Shown: positions 41,600 to 53,011, counted from the first letter of the stretch. The stretch is 64,000 nt of DNA from Metaphire vulgaris (GCA_018105865.1 CM030867.1:5752369-5816368); one strand, 5' to 3'. The notes: generated by a model from the letters alone, not told the origin. Numbers and translations: made by a program.

Positions 41600-42138
41600 A
41601 CGCATGTTTGTTACCGTTTTTATGTTTAGTAATTGTTATGATACTTGTCATACTTCTGCAATCAGTGTCAGTGTCAAACTATAATTTAAACAACTGCAAT
41701 TAATGGCGGAAAAGGGAATACCTGAGCCAAGGTGCTGTTAAGTTGAAGTCACCAGCCACCAGGCATCATGACTAACTATTTACTAAATGTCTATTCTATA
41801 ACTATCTGGTGTTTGGCTATGATCTTCATTGTTAATCAATTGAAACATACTGATAGAAATTCGCATAATATTTATATTAGGCATATTGATGTCTACCGGT
41901 ATTTATAAATCTATAAATATGTCTCTAAGTCTGGGACTCGAGAGCAAAATGTTGGAAGGTCTTGGTCTTGGTCTCGAGACCAGATGGGTAAAGTCTTCGT
42001 CTTGGTCTCGAGACCAGATGGGTAAAGTCTTTGTCTCGAGACCACAGGGGTTAAGTCTTGCTCTTGGTCTCGAGATCAAAGGTTTAAAATGTTGGTCTTG
42101 CTCTCGAGACCTTTTCAAAAGTCTCGTTAACATCACTG
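41600..42138. mobile_element. hAT with GGTCTCGAGACC repeats, copy without hAT-A
   Basis: Collinear with 36890-37052 and 39134-39532, but without the hAT-A insertion. Ends in five GGTCTCGAGACC-type units and GTTAACATCACTG. Confidence 0.7.
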
Positions 42139-42848
42139 AATATAACTCAGGCTTAACACTACTGTATTCGTCCGAGTAAACCAAAATGACCTTTAACCAT
42201 GGAGGTACTATTTTTAGCCTACGCGCGGCTAGCTTCACACAGCCACAGACTCCCTGACGCAGCCTAGGCTAGAAATGACGTAATGCCGTCGCCTGGGATA
42301 ATAGCTCCATGCAAACTGGCGTCTAGTTCGTCGCTTGTAGTCAGGCCCGCCGAGAGAAATTCCGAGCCCCTGTGCAGAATGTCCGGCGGGCCCCGAAAAT
42401 TTTTTTAAAATTTCTGACGACACTTTTTTGCTTGTCATTGGTTTAACCCAAATTAACCGACACGATGTCATGTTGCAACTCTCGAAAACTAGTGATGACC
42501 TTTTTTCTTGTTGCTCTTTTTCACACTCAGTAGCGTCATTTCACACTTTTCTTCGGGGCGAGATAATTTTTTGGTCAAATTTGGCCAAATTTTGGCATAT
42601 TATGAGCAAACTTTGAGCAATTATTAGGCAAATTTTGGGCAATTTTGGGGCCAATTTTGTCAAATTTGACAATTTTGAAATTTTTGGACAATTTTGGCGA
42701 ATTTTTGCACATTTCACATTTACAGTATTTATTTACTTAATTAATACATTATTTCTTCATTTTCCTTGGGGGCCCGCCTGCCCCTCCCCAAATGACGCCC
42801 CTGTTTACACTGCTCATTTTAATGCTTTTGATGTCGTCAGGTCCGGGC

Positions 42849-43955
42849 CAGTGATATTTCAGTGAACTGAAACTTAATAGAAACTGAAATTATTTTAAAT
42901 CAGTTAACTGAAACTGAAACTAAAATTATTTCCCGAACTGAAACTGAATAGAAACTGAAATTATTTCCCGAACTGAAATTGTTAGTAAATACTGAAAATT
43001 TTCTAAAGGTCTTTTTGGGTTTAAATACACAACTTACCCGCTGAGCCTGATTTTGAAAGCGCCAGTCCGGTAAAAGAAATTTTACTTACCTACTTACTTT
43101 ATCACAAAACTATGCAACGTGCACGAATTACTCTGACATTCTTCAAGCTGACTCACAGCCAATGTCATATATTCCGCCATCACTTCTAAATTTGGAGTGT
43201 CACCTTCACCATTTTAGCGGCTCAAGAAAACTCATAGGCCTAATGCTCTCTGATTTCACAAGTCGCTTTGCTTCAGTTCTTGATCCCCAGTCATTTCAAT
43301 TTAATCCTATCCCTGTTGCTGCTTGTCTACTTGACCATACTGTGGCATCAGTACTACTGGCATCTCGTGAAACAGAACAGCTATAATTGAGAATAGGATG
43401 CACGACGCTTTCTCCAGAAAGTCAGTGCATCTTCATCTCCAGAGTATTGCTGAAGTTCTGACAAGTAGTTGTCCAGCTGGCCTTGAATGGAAGACACTGT
43501 AGGATTAGCGGATATGCCGGTAGGTGTTTCAGATGCTATCATTAACTTATTATTATGTATGATTTTTCTGCCACCAGTAGGCCCTATAGCAGATCTGGCT
43601 GAAGATTTAATCACTGCAAATGCCTCACAAGCCTATGTTGAGCGAATCTTCTCACTGTGTGTGGCTTGTTAACAGCTGGCCGAAAGAGTCGCCTCACCAA
43701 AAATTTAGAATTGCGAGTCTTCTTAAAACTAAATGCACATTGGATTTAACTTAGATACTTAACTTACTGTAGTTACTTAACTGAACAGAACAATTGTTAC
43801 TTGTCACTTATTGAACGTTGAAAATGAGCTGTTAACTGAAACTGAATAGAAACTGAAATTTTTTTGAATCAGTTAACTGAAACTGAAACTGAAATTATTT
43901 CCCGAACTGAAACTGAATAGAAACTGAAATTATTTCCCGAACTGAAATATCACTG
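42849..43955. mobile_element. hAT-I, CAGTGATATTTCAG ends
   Basis: Ends CAGTGATATTTCAG and CTGAAATATCACTG, with AACTGAAACTGAA-type repeats near both ends. The target duplication GTCCGGGC is perfect at 42841-42848 and 43956-43963. The interior holds a hAT dimerisation remnant. Confidence 0.95.
43597..43750 (+). pseudogene. hAT transposase dimerisation remnant (hAT-I)
   Basis: The plus strand gives ITANASQAYVERIFSLC, a hAT A-S-x-A-x-x-E-R-x-F-S match. After a stop it gives RKSRLTKNLELRVFLKLN, which fits the end of the domain. Confidence 0.8.
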
Positions 43956-44058
43956 GTCCGGGCCCCCTTTTACTTGCCGGGCCACCTTTCTTTAGTGTTA
44001 TTATTGGTATTATTGTTAATTATGCATATTGTAACGATTTTTCCATTGCTGGATTTCA

Positions 44059-44256
44059 TTAGCACGTTATTCTTGATAGATATTCGTGTTTGTGATGGTG
44101 TTTTTCCTCTTGAATGACGTCGACAGGACGTTTTTTTAATAATTGGGTCAAGGCGCGTGGAGCCGCCGTCCATATCGGCCCGGAGTACATTCTGATGTTA
44201 TCCACGACGGACAAAGAGAGATACTGGATGGTTTTTATGGTTTTATTTGCATTCAA
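44059..44256 (-). CDS. Hypothetical 65-residue frame
   Basis: The minus-strand frame starts at an ATG at 44256 and includes SGPIWTAAPRALTQLLKKRP. I recognise no domain. It lies downstream, in transcriptional sense, of the minus-strand promoter at 45456 and of the hairpin array, so it could be the start of a lost retroelement protein. It could equally be chance. Confidence 0.2.
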   Translation of the reverse strand: MNANKTIKTIQYLSLSVVDNIRMYSGPIWTAAPRALTQLLKKRPVDVIQEEKHHHKHEYLSRITC

Positions 44257-44603
44257 TATACAAGCGGCGATTGATGATGAATTACAGTGTACAATTATGC
44301 CGTTTAACTATCAATATTCATTTGTGTGCAATTATGCCATGAATCGTTGAGTGCGTGTGGTACACAAAGTATGCATATATAATCACACGACATCTAAAAT
44401 ATACACTGTTATGCAAAGGGATGTGTATCAATATTAATTTCAGTCAGTATTGAGGTGACGTGGTAATCTTTGATTTGATTGAGTTGGACTGGGAAGGTGG
44501 GAATTAGGTGTAGTGAGCGTCGTTCGCATACGCTTATGTGCGACTTCATTTTTATGACATTCATTCATACATCATATAAGTCAGTTTAAGAAGAAGAGGT
44601 CGA

Positions 44604-44633
44604 CGACGGTTTCCACAACCGGAAGTCCTTGAG

Positions 44634-44703
<70 letters not shown>

Positions 44704-45144
44704 GGTGAAAGTCGGAACATAGAAAACAAATACACAATCGACGACAGGTTTTGCAACCGGAAGTCGGGCATACATTACGGTCGCCTTTCGGCGGGTCCGC
44801 CAAACAACTATCCAATCGGTCTGCTTCCACAGAACGTCGGTAATATATATATATATATAACAACGACAATCTACGACGGTTTCCTCAACCGGAAGTAGAT
44901 ATACATAACAGTACCTTCCGTCGACGGTTTCTCCAACCGGAAGCCGGAACAACAAACAGTACAATCCCCCGACGGTTTTCTCAACCGGAAGTGAGATGTA
45001 TATAGTTCAATACAAGATGGCGACGGTTTCTCCAACCGGAAGCCATAGTCGAAGAAAAAGCGAAAGAGGAAGTCGACGACGGTTTCCACAACCGGAAGTC
45101 GAAGAATAAGGTAGAGTCCAACGACGGTTTTCACAACCGGAAGC
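44604..45144 (-). repeat. Eight spaced 23-bp hairpin repeats
   Basis: Copies start at 44604, 44742, 44874, 44922, 44970, 45021, 45077 and 45122, and each is exactly 23 bp. The plus-strand consensus is CGACGGTTTnnnCAACCGGAAG followed by T or C. CGGTT and AACCG form a stem in seven copies, and the five loop bases vary. The spacers are unrelated, 22-33 bp for the last five and about 110 bp for the first two. Each repeat ends in ACCGGAAG, an ETS-type core. The minus strand is probably the transcribed sense. The frames through the array differ from copy to copy, so it is not protein-coding. Confidence 0.9.
44631..44699. repeat. (GA)n microsatellite
   Basis: About 30 GA dinucleotides within the first long spacer of the 23-bp array. 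Confidence 0.95.
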
Positions 45145-45279
45145 TGGAGTGTAGGAAGCAAGAAAAGGGTTCAGAATAGGAGGTAGAAGTTAACTAACAG
45201 TCATCCTCACTAACACTCATGTAATCGCACATAATCGTATACATACCACATAATCGTATACATACGAACATACTCACAG

Positions 45280-45630
45280 TTTTATGGTTGTTCCAAAGGT
45301 TCCTTTATTCCAAAGAAAGTCCTTTCGTTTAAATCCATTTCGCTCAAAAATCGGCGAGAGTTTCGGTCATAGTTCAGTTACTAGGCTCGAGTGAAAAGCA
45401 CTAGGAGATAGCGTGCGCAATCTAATCTAATGCATTGAAACACGGGTTCTTATAATTGTCGACAGCGCTCGGAGAAGCCGTAACGCGTCGCTAACCAATA
45501 GCAAGGCGGGTCCAAGGTTCGTGCAAGGCAAGAATTTAGACTCGCTCGACTGTAAGCCGGGCGACTAGCCTATTCGACTTATTCTCCTTTAGTATATAAT
45601 AATAGCCCAAATGCAGAGGTGAAAGGTATA
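45280..45630 (-). mobile_element. LTR-like promoter segment
   Basis: On the minus strand an ATTGG/CCAAT-type box near 45500, TTATAAG near 45453 and AATAAAGG at 45309-45304 follow in LTR order. The 23-bp array lies downstream. Boundaries are estimates, and no partner LTR was found. Confidence 0.4.
45449..45456 (-). promoter_or_regulatory. Putative TATA box (ATTATAAG)
   Basis: Minus-strand TATA-like motif about 145 bp upstream of an AATAAA. It would drive transcription toward the 23-bp repeats. Confidence 0.35.
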
Positions 45631-46711
45631 CAAAATTTACAAATTTTAGAGATTTCCTAAAAATCGCCATAAGATTCATCATCGGCCCGGGCCCCCTCCA
45701 GATCGACGGGCCCCTGTGCACTTGCCCCTCTGCCCCCCGCTCTCGGAGGCCCTGCTTGTAGTTCGTCAACTAGGGCTGCGCCGAGTAACTCGAGTAACGC
45801 GAGTACTCGACTCCAAATTGGAGTCGAGTAATTTTTTTGGAGTCGAGTACTCGCATAGAATAACTAAATAAAGAATTGAATAGATAAATAAAGAATAACC
45901 AACGAATTTAATTAAAATTTGGCCTACCGTTTTGTGAATACACGCTTGAATATCCGAAGAAATTGATATGTAACTGTGGAGAATTTTTGATTTTACATTT
46001 GTCATTATTGGTTACCGGAATCTACCGGGCCAAAACGCATAGCTACCAGAAAATGCACTACATAATTAAGCGCACGATTGCCGTTTCAAACTTCTCCATT
46101 CTGGCATCTAAGTTCATTTATAGCGATTTTCAGTCGTATAAATCGATTCCTAATTAATTAAGCTAATTTTGTTGTTATAGGAAATTATTGAATGTTGATT
46201 ATTTTAAGAGTTAGAGAGCGTTTAGTCGGAAGCGTCCGTCTGAGCCTATATTTTAACATTGTGGGTTTTTAAAATGCTCCATTTATCCTTCTAACTTAAT
46301 ATTTCATGAATTCCATTCTTATAAATGAATTCTCCAGATATTTTATGAGAATTGTATCGTAAAAGCAGAATTTTAGCACGATTGTTAATTAAGTTTGAGA
46401 GAGTTTTGTCGGAGGTCTCCGTCTGCCCGCTTAACATTGCGAGATAGGAGAATCTTTGTTCGCGAATAACTCGATGATTATAAGTGCTACAGAAGTCATG
46501 TTTAGCTTAGCTCAAAGATAATTTTCTCGTGATTCGAATGATATAATTTGTATAAGCAGTTTGTGATATAATTCGTTTGTTAGAACTTGTTAAAGTTTAA
46601 CATGTTGTCTATGGACTTGATAACTCGGTTGTGACCGAAACCGTACTTTGTGAAGAACAATGACTCTGATTGGTTGGAGGTTCACCTACCTCTACCTCTC
46701 CAGATATTTTC

Positions 46712-46719
46712 TATATAAG
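46712..46719 (+). promoter_or_regulatory. TATA box of the Gypsy 1 5' LTR
   Basis: TATATAAG predicts a start near 46742, about 40 bp before the first 79-bp unit. This would put the repeat array in the RNA leader and, by LTR logic, at the 3' end as well. Confidence 0.6.
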
Positions 46720-46780
46720 AGCGAGCGCTCTGCGTGTTAATCGGTTCTGAACGAACTCCTGCCCCAACAAGGGCGGTCTG

Positions 46781-47336
46781 TTGATTGTGTTGGGAAGCCA
46801 AACAGCTTCGTTGCCCTCTAGAACAGAGGCCTAAAAACCTCTGTAACCTAGAACGGCGGTTGATTGTGTTCGGAAGCCAAACAGCTTCGTTGCCCTCTAG
46901 AACAGAGGCCTAAAAACCTCTGTAACCTAGAACGGCGGTTGATTGTGTTCGGAAGCCAAACAGCTTCGTTGCCCTCTAGAACAGAGGCCTAAAAACCTCT
47001 GTAACCTAGAACGGCGGTAGATTGTGTTCAGGAAGCCAAACAGCTTCTGTTGCCCTCTAGAACAGAGGCCTAAAAACCTCTGTAACCTAGAACGGCGGTA
47101 GATTGTGTTCGGAAGCCAAACAGCTTCGTTGCCCTCTAGAATAGAGGCCTAAAAACCTCTATAACCTAGAACGGCGGTAGATTGTGTTCGGAAGCCAAAC
47201 AGCTTCGTTGCCCTCTAGAATAGAGGCCTAAAAACCTCTATAACCTAGAACGGCGGTTGATTGTGTTCGGAAGCCAAACAGCTTCGTGGCCTCAGCTTTG
47301 GCAGTTGAACTCTAGCAAACCACTAGGTTCACAGAT
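46781..47336 (+). repeat. 79-bp tandem units with two hairpins, LTR 1
   Basis: Units start at 46781, 46860, 46939, 47018, 47099, 47178 and 47257 (last partial). Hairpin 1 is GAAGC-CAAACA-GCTTC. Hairpin 2 is ACAGAGG-CCTAAAAA-CCTCTGT. In units 5 and 6 hairpin 2 reads ATAGAGG and CCTCTAT, a change in both arms that keeps the pair. Unit 4 has one extra base in each arm of hairpin 1. Confidence 0.95.
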
Positions 47337-47424
47337 CCAGTTGAGGGCTGTCACTTATAGTGCCCAGCTTTGGCAGTTGAACACTAGCAAACCACTAGGT
47401 TCACAGATCCAGTTGAGTGCTGTA
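47293..47424 (+). repeat. 72-bp direct repeat x2 in LTR 1
   Basis: CAGCTTTGGCAGTTGAAC...CAGATCCAGTTGAG occurs twice at a 72-bp period, with a CTAG-spacer-CTAG motif in each. Confidence 0.9.
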
Positions 47425-47903
47425 GTGACCGCAAATTTATTTGCGTATAGTTGTCACGGATATTATTTGCGGATATTTATTGCATGTTTAAATTGTGAAC
47501 TGTTATAGAGTGAAACTCGTATCGATGGAAGATGAAGTCGAAGTCACATAATTAAGAACCGTTATATTGTCTGTTAGAACTCATATTGTTTGAGTGTTTA
47601 CAAGTTGAGTAAAGTTCGTATCTATGCACGACGGTGCTGAGAACGTTTATGTAAGAGTCGTTCTATTTACTGACTATTGTTTATTGGGACTCATATAGTC
47701 GGATCGTTATTTAAGGTAATACAGTGCGATGTTTCATAAGGTATCTCTGTAAAACGTTGTTATAAGTGATAAGAACTTCTTCATTTATTAAGTATAAGAA
47801 TGAATTCTGTGTCATTAAATAATAAGTTTAATTAGCTACGCCAGAAACAGGTAGGGGCCCATATTACAGTCTCTCTCTCAGAATTATCCCCTTGGCTACA
47901 AAT

Positions 47904-47920
47904 TGGTACCAGAAGTGGGG
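47904..47920 (+). other. Primer-binding site, tRNA-Leu type
   Basis: TGGTACCAGAAGTGGGG begins 3 bp after the LTR. Its reverse complement differs by one base from the 3' end of animal tRNA-Leu(UAA) as I remember it (CCCCACTCCTGGTACCA). Confidence 0.65.
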
Positions 47921-48130
47921 TCCCAAAACTTGTGAAAACGCAAAATACGAGGAATGATATTATGTACACTGAACGCCTTGTTGTTGAATACTATTGAGCA
48001 TTGCTAATATCTAACTGTTGCTGATGTAATTTATGAGAAACAATTGTTGTGGAAATTTAGTGTGTGTATGTGATAAAATTCGTGTATATCATTGAACACG
48101 TGTGACACTATAAATTAAAATCGTACGTGG

Positions 48131-48979
48131 ATGAACATGGAGCGGCCCGGAAGTTCTTCGACGGCCTATAACATATTGGATATGGACGAAGAGGAAGAGC
48201 TGGCGGATTCGTTGTCCGTCGCGGATCCGGTGATACCAGATCGAACGTCCGTGATTGTGAGACCTCGACTCAGCCGACGCGAACAACATTTGGACGCCAT
48301 CTCACAGAGGAACGACTCGAGCGAAGGCGAGATGGGACTCGTAGAAAAAATCTCCGTCGCGTTTTACGTAAGAAGCACTTCATGAAGCCAGGTCGGTTCG
48401 ACGGAACCGGATCATTGAGTCTTTCCTGCGGCAGTTCGAAGTCTGCGCCAGCACAATTTATGGACACAAACAGAGAAAGCTGATTTCCTCCAGTGCTCCT
48501 TAGATAAATCAGCTACTCAATTATTATGGGACTACGGTTCCAGCGCCGATATCACCTATGAAAATCTGATCTTCCGGTTACGACAAAGATACGGATTGAG
48601 TCGCAAGCTGAGACATTTAGAACTCAACTGAAATGTCGTCGGCAGAAGGAGAGAAAGTTTGGCGGATCTCCTTCATGATATCCGTAGATTAGTGACGCTA
48701 GCGTATCCCGCTCCAGCTAGCGAGATCACCGAGGCCATCGCCATAGACGCTTTTTTGGACTCAATGGCCGACAACGAACTTTCCCTCAAAGTAAGAGAAA
48801 AGGAACCTGGTTCCTTGGACGCGGCATTCCGTACGGCAGTACGGTTAGAAACTTATAAAAAGACTCTTAAAGATAATGAATCAGCCGAAGGACATAGACG
48901 CGATCCTCGGCGGCAGGTGAGAACAACCAAGCAAGAAGACGAATTAGCAGAGATGTCAGCTCAGATGAAAGATTTTTAA
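48131..48979 (+). pseudogene. Gypsy 1 gag (capsid region)
   Basis: The ATG at 48131 opens an acidic N-terminus. After a frameshift near 48340 the trace gives KPGRFDGTGSIESFLRQFE, and a later frame 48659-48979 gives LADLLHDIRRLVTLAYPAP and SLKVREKEPGSLDAAFRTAV. These are capsid motifs of Gag in metazoan Gypsy elements. At least three frameshifts and one stop are present before the nucleocapsid. Confidence 0.85.
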
Positions 48980-49033
48980 CGTTCAACGTCGAGGCCAGGA
49001 ACAATGGATGCTTGAGCAGAGGCGGATCCAAGA

Positions 49034-49612
49034 ATGCATGAACGCCAAACAGCAAGACTACGATCAAAGGATGAAACATATAGAAGAAATGTTATTATTA
49101 GCACAACGAAATCCTATCAAACCTCTTCCGTACGAAGAAAATCTAAATTCGAACAAAGAACGAAAACCGTGACGGCTCAGCAGCAAGTTGGGGGCTCAGT
49201 AGGAAGGAATGGTGCTGATGGTCGACCGCGTACCGTACGTTGTTATAATTGTCAACGACTGGGACATTTAAGCAAACACTGTAGAGCTCCTCGGAAACAA
49301 GAAGAAAGAAACTCGTCAGTAAATTACAACACCACCGTAAGATCCGCTGAAATCCAAAGTTCGCAGTCGTTGTATGTTAGATGTCGAATCAATGGGAACG
49401 ATTGCTTTGGTCTTTTGGACACGGGGTCAGAAATAAATTTGATACCCGCATCAATAGTAATTGATCAACCTTTAAGCAAGACTTCCCGCAAATTGTTCGC
49501 CGCTAACGGTAGCGAAATAAGAGTACAAGGAGAAATCTCCATTAATGTACATTTCAATAAAAATTGCAGAAGAAACGTTACGTTCGTAGTATCAGACCAG
49601 GTGAAAAAATGA
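49034..49612 (+). pseudogene. Gypsy 1 nucleocapsid and protease
   Basis: A 192-residue frame carries a single CCHC knuckle, CYNCQRLGHLSKHC, near residue 70. The retropepsin site FGLLDTGSEINLIPAS follows near residue 130. The D-T-G triad is intact. The frame ends at a stop within the protease flap region, and the rest continues in other frames (49650-50081). Confidence 0.85.
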
Positions 49613-49649
49613 TGCTAGGAATGGAATTCTTCAAGTTAATCGGTGCGGA

Positions 49650-50081
49650 TTGAGCTTTGCAAAAGGAAAATTATTTGTCGGTCGTTGTCAACTGCCAGTT
49701 GTGAGGAAGAACGGAACCGGATGGTGCCGACGTATTCACGTATCCAACGAGGTGGAAATTCCTCAGCTTCAAATCGACATTCCATCAAAAATCATTGGAG
49801 AAGGAGAAATCCCTCCTGAAACTATTTGGATGTTGGAACACAGAGAACTGTGCCCTGGTGTGCACACTGCCAGGATGTTGATCTCGCTTATCCGGTTAAT
49901 AAACACGAACGCGAAATCCGTAAAGATTAATGATCAAGAAATGGTTGGTGTTTTGTGCGCGGTAGATCTAATTGAAGAAACTAAGACTGAAGAAATAAAG
50001 GCCAAATCTGTCGAAAGCGACTCGATAGACGCCTTATTGGCAAGCGTCGATCCCGAAGTTCAGAAGCCAGAACCCAATTAA
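49650..50081 (+). pseudogene. Gypsy 1 protease-RT linker region
   Basis: A 143-residue frame contains a beta-rich segment (QLQIDIPSKIIGEGEIPPET) and ends in a charged linker before the reverse transcriptase. No separate domain is recognised. It is expected to be part of pol. Confidence 0.6.
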
Positions 50082-51575
50082 GAGAAATGTTACAAGATTT
50101 TCCAGACGTATTCTCGCAATATAAAACCGATTTGGGGCGCTCAGCTCAGCACCGAATAGATACCGGGAATGCTCGACCGGTACGACAGCCGTTACGTTCC
50201 CAGCCTCGTGTGTATTAGACGAAACCGTGGAACAGATGGTCAAAGACGAGTTGATAGAGCCGGCACAAAGCGAATGGGCGTCCAATATAGTGCTAGTGAA
50301 AAGAAGGACGGGACCTTAGATTTTGCTTAGATTACAGGTCTTTGAATGCAGTAACTCGAGGAGACGCATATCCCTTGCCAAAGATTAACGAATGCCTAGA
50401 CTCTCTAGAAGGTGCACGCTGGTTCAGTACTTTGGACTTGACCAGTGGATACCATCAAATTGCGATGAATCCTGAAGATGCAGATAAAACGACATTTGTG
50501 ACACGTAAAGGATCCTTCCGGTGGAAACGCATGCCGATGGGTCTGTGTGGGGCTACAGCCACTTTCCAAAGAACCATGGACTTGATATTGTCCGGCCTGA
50601 ATTTCCGAACATGTTTAGTATACTTGGACGACGTGATCGTTTTCTCTCAATCTCTTGAACAACATATCCAGCGTTTGAAGGAAGTCTTCACACGTCTACG
50701 ACAAGCTCATCTCAAACTGAAGGTTTCGAAATGCCGGTTAATGAGTAAAAAAGTAGAATTTTTAGGACACGTAATATCCGGAGACGGCGTTACTGTTGAC
50801 CCTGCGAAGGTAGAGAAAGTACAAAACTGGCCGAACCTAGTAATTTAAAGAGTTAAGATCATTCTTAGGTCTGTGCTCGTATTACCGAAGGTTCGTCCCT
50901 AGTTACGCCGCCATTACCGATCCCTGAGTGAATTAACGCGGAAGGGAGTAAAGTTCGAGTGGAATGCAGCCAGGCAACAGTCAATGGATACGCTAAAACA
51001 AGCGTTGATATCTGCTCCAATTCTAGGTTTTACCGAACGACGATGACGAATTTATTGTCGATACAGACGCTTCCGAATTCGCCATAGGAGCAGTATTGTC
51101 TCAACGACAAAAGGAATAGAAGTGGTGTTAGTATATGGAGTCGACTGTTATCCCGAGCCGAACGAAACTATTGTACTACGCGTAGAGAATTGTTAGCAGT
51201 TGTCTATTTCCTCAAACATTTCAAAACTTACCTGTTAGGTCGTAAATTTACCTTAAGGACCGATCATGCTGCACTGCAGTGGCTACAAAAACTCCGGATC
51301 CGATAGGTCAGCAAGCTCGTTGGCAAGAAAGACTGGCCGAATTTCAATTTCAGATAGTACACAGGCCGGGGAAATCGCACGCCAACGCTGATGCTTTGTC
51401 TAGACGCACGGAACCCGTCATAAGGTCAGAAGTAGCTGCTGTGAAAGAGATACCACAACCACGAAGACAATTACTCATTGGAGCCCTGCAGACTGGTCCA
51501 TGGAAGAGGAACAGAGGAAAGATTCGCTGTTACAAACAATATTTCTCTGGAAAACTGTTGGCGTCCCTGAGTTAG
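50082..51575 (+). pseudogene. Gypsy 1 reverse transcriptase and RNase H
   Basis: Frame 50342-50848 holds YPLPKINECLDSLEGARWFS, LDLTSGYHQIAM, FRWKRMPMGLCGA and the catalytic YLDDVIVFS. RNase H is spread over shifted frames from 50920 to 51290. Frame 51279-51575 gives the end of the region with FQIVHRPGKSHANADALSRR. Several single-base losses break the chain between 50849 and 51279. Confidence 0.9.
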
Positions 51576-51599
51576 CAGAGATACTAACAGAAAGCGAAG

Positions 51600-52954
51600 T
51601 TGTCAAAAGATTTGGCACATGAGGGATCAAATAATTATCGTCGACAGTGTGTTATATAGAGAACGAAAAGACGAAGTTCGGCAATTATTGATGCCCAAGC
51701 ATCTACGTGATGACTTCTAAAAAATGTGTCACAGTGGTATGACAGGAGGACATATGGGGTACGCCGCACGCGTATGCAGGTTCGACGTAGAGCTTATTGG
51801 CCTGGATGGTCAAAGAATACTTTCCTGTTCTGTAGATCTTGTCCCGATTGTAATCGATATCGACAAGGTCGACCTCCCAAACAGGCCAAGCTAATCCCTA
51901 TTCCGTGCGGAACCTTTGGGAAATCCTATCGGTAGACGTAACTGGACCACATCCCAAGTCTAGCAAGGGTCATATATACATATTTACAATGATGGATTAC
52001 TTCACTAAATTCGTCGAAGCAGTGCCTATTCGCAATCAGAAGCTGCCACGTTAGCGAAAGTGATCGTAGAGAAGATCTGTGCAGTGTACGGGACGCCGAT
52101 GCGGTTATTATCAGATCGTGGTCCAGCATTCGAATCCGAATTATTTCGAGAAATGTGTAAAGTTCTGAATATTGAAAAATAAGGACAACTAGCTACGAAC
52201 CTCGCACCAATGGTCTTATTGAACGCTTTCATCGTACCATGAATCAAATGATCGGCAAGATGGTCGAAGACAATCATCGGAATTGGCATGCCATTAGTCG
52301 CTGCCGCATGCCGGGCTTCAGTGCATGAAACCACTGGATTCTCTCCCAACTTCCTGATTTTCGGTAGAGAGAATGTAATGCCCATAGACATTGTTTATGG
52401 TTCCAGTCAAAATCCTCAGTATATTGATCAGTCAGACTACGCGAAAGAGCTGCGAGAAACGTTACAATACGCGTACGAAACTGTTCGCAAAAACTTAAAA
52501 GTCGCTGCTGAACGACGTTGCAGAGGTACGACTTTCGGATTCGAGAAAAAGTTTTCCGAAAAGAGATAAAGTATGGGTGTTTGTCCCTAAGAAACGACGC
52601 TTCCATTATCCCAAATGGGAAAAATATTATCAAGGTCCCTTTGAAGTGATCGAGCAAACGGGTCCAGTGAACTATAGAGTGCAAAAGCTTCCGAGAGGTC
52701 GTTCGTTTGTGGTACATGTTGATAAATTAATTTTGTATCAACCTTCATCGGGAGCAGAAACGGAAGAAGCAAGCGCGCGAGAAGCGAACGTACCGAGTGA
52801 AATCGACCTTAAAGCGAAGATCGTTACACGTTGTCCCGATTCGTCACCACGAAGCAAGCCGGAAAGATGGAGGAAAGAAGAAGTCGTTACGATACTTCCG
52901 AAGTTGCGGTCCCGGAATGATATCGTTCGTCCCCAACGTTATCGCGATTGTTAA
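51600..52954 (+). pseudogene. Gypsy 1 integrase
   Basis: The zinc-binding part (CRSCPDCNRYRQGRPP) lies in 51726-51935. The DDE core is spread over frames, with VDVTGPHPK, LLSDRGPAFES and TNGLIERFHRT. Frame 52288-52569 continues the core, and frame 52577-52954 gives the GPF-type C-terminal module KWEKYYQGPFEVIEQTGPVN. Four or more frameshifts. Confidence 0.9.
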
Positions 52955-53011
52955 ATTAAGTAGTCACTATATGATGGCCATTAACTCTGTATGTTGTTGT
53001 CATTACCGACT

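Larger units (their letters stand above)
42342..45754. mobile_element. hAT-J, CAGGCCCGCCGAGAG ends
   Basis: Ends CAGGCCCGCCGAGAG and CTCTCGGAGGCCCTG, with the 8-bp target duplication CTTGTAGT perfect at 42334-42341 and 45755-45762. It contains hAT-I (42849-43955), the 23-bp repeat array and a minus-strand LTR-like promoter. Its right target duplication directly abuts that of hAT-C. Confidence 0.9.
45975..47900 (+). repeat. 5' LTR of Gypsy 1
   Basis: 1926 bp. Contains TATATAAG at 46712, seven 79-bp units (46781-47336) and two 72-bp units (47293-47424). The end lacks about 15 bp present before CTACA in the other LTR. Confidence 0.95.

Noticed and set aside
44604..45144. True CRISPR array
   Set aside because: Repeat and spacer sizes fit, but the surroundings are animal transposons, no cas genes are present, two spacers exceed 100 bp and repeats vary in the loop.
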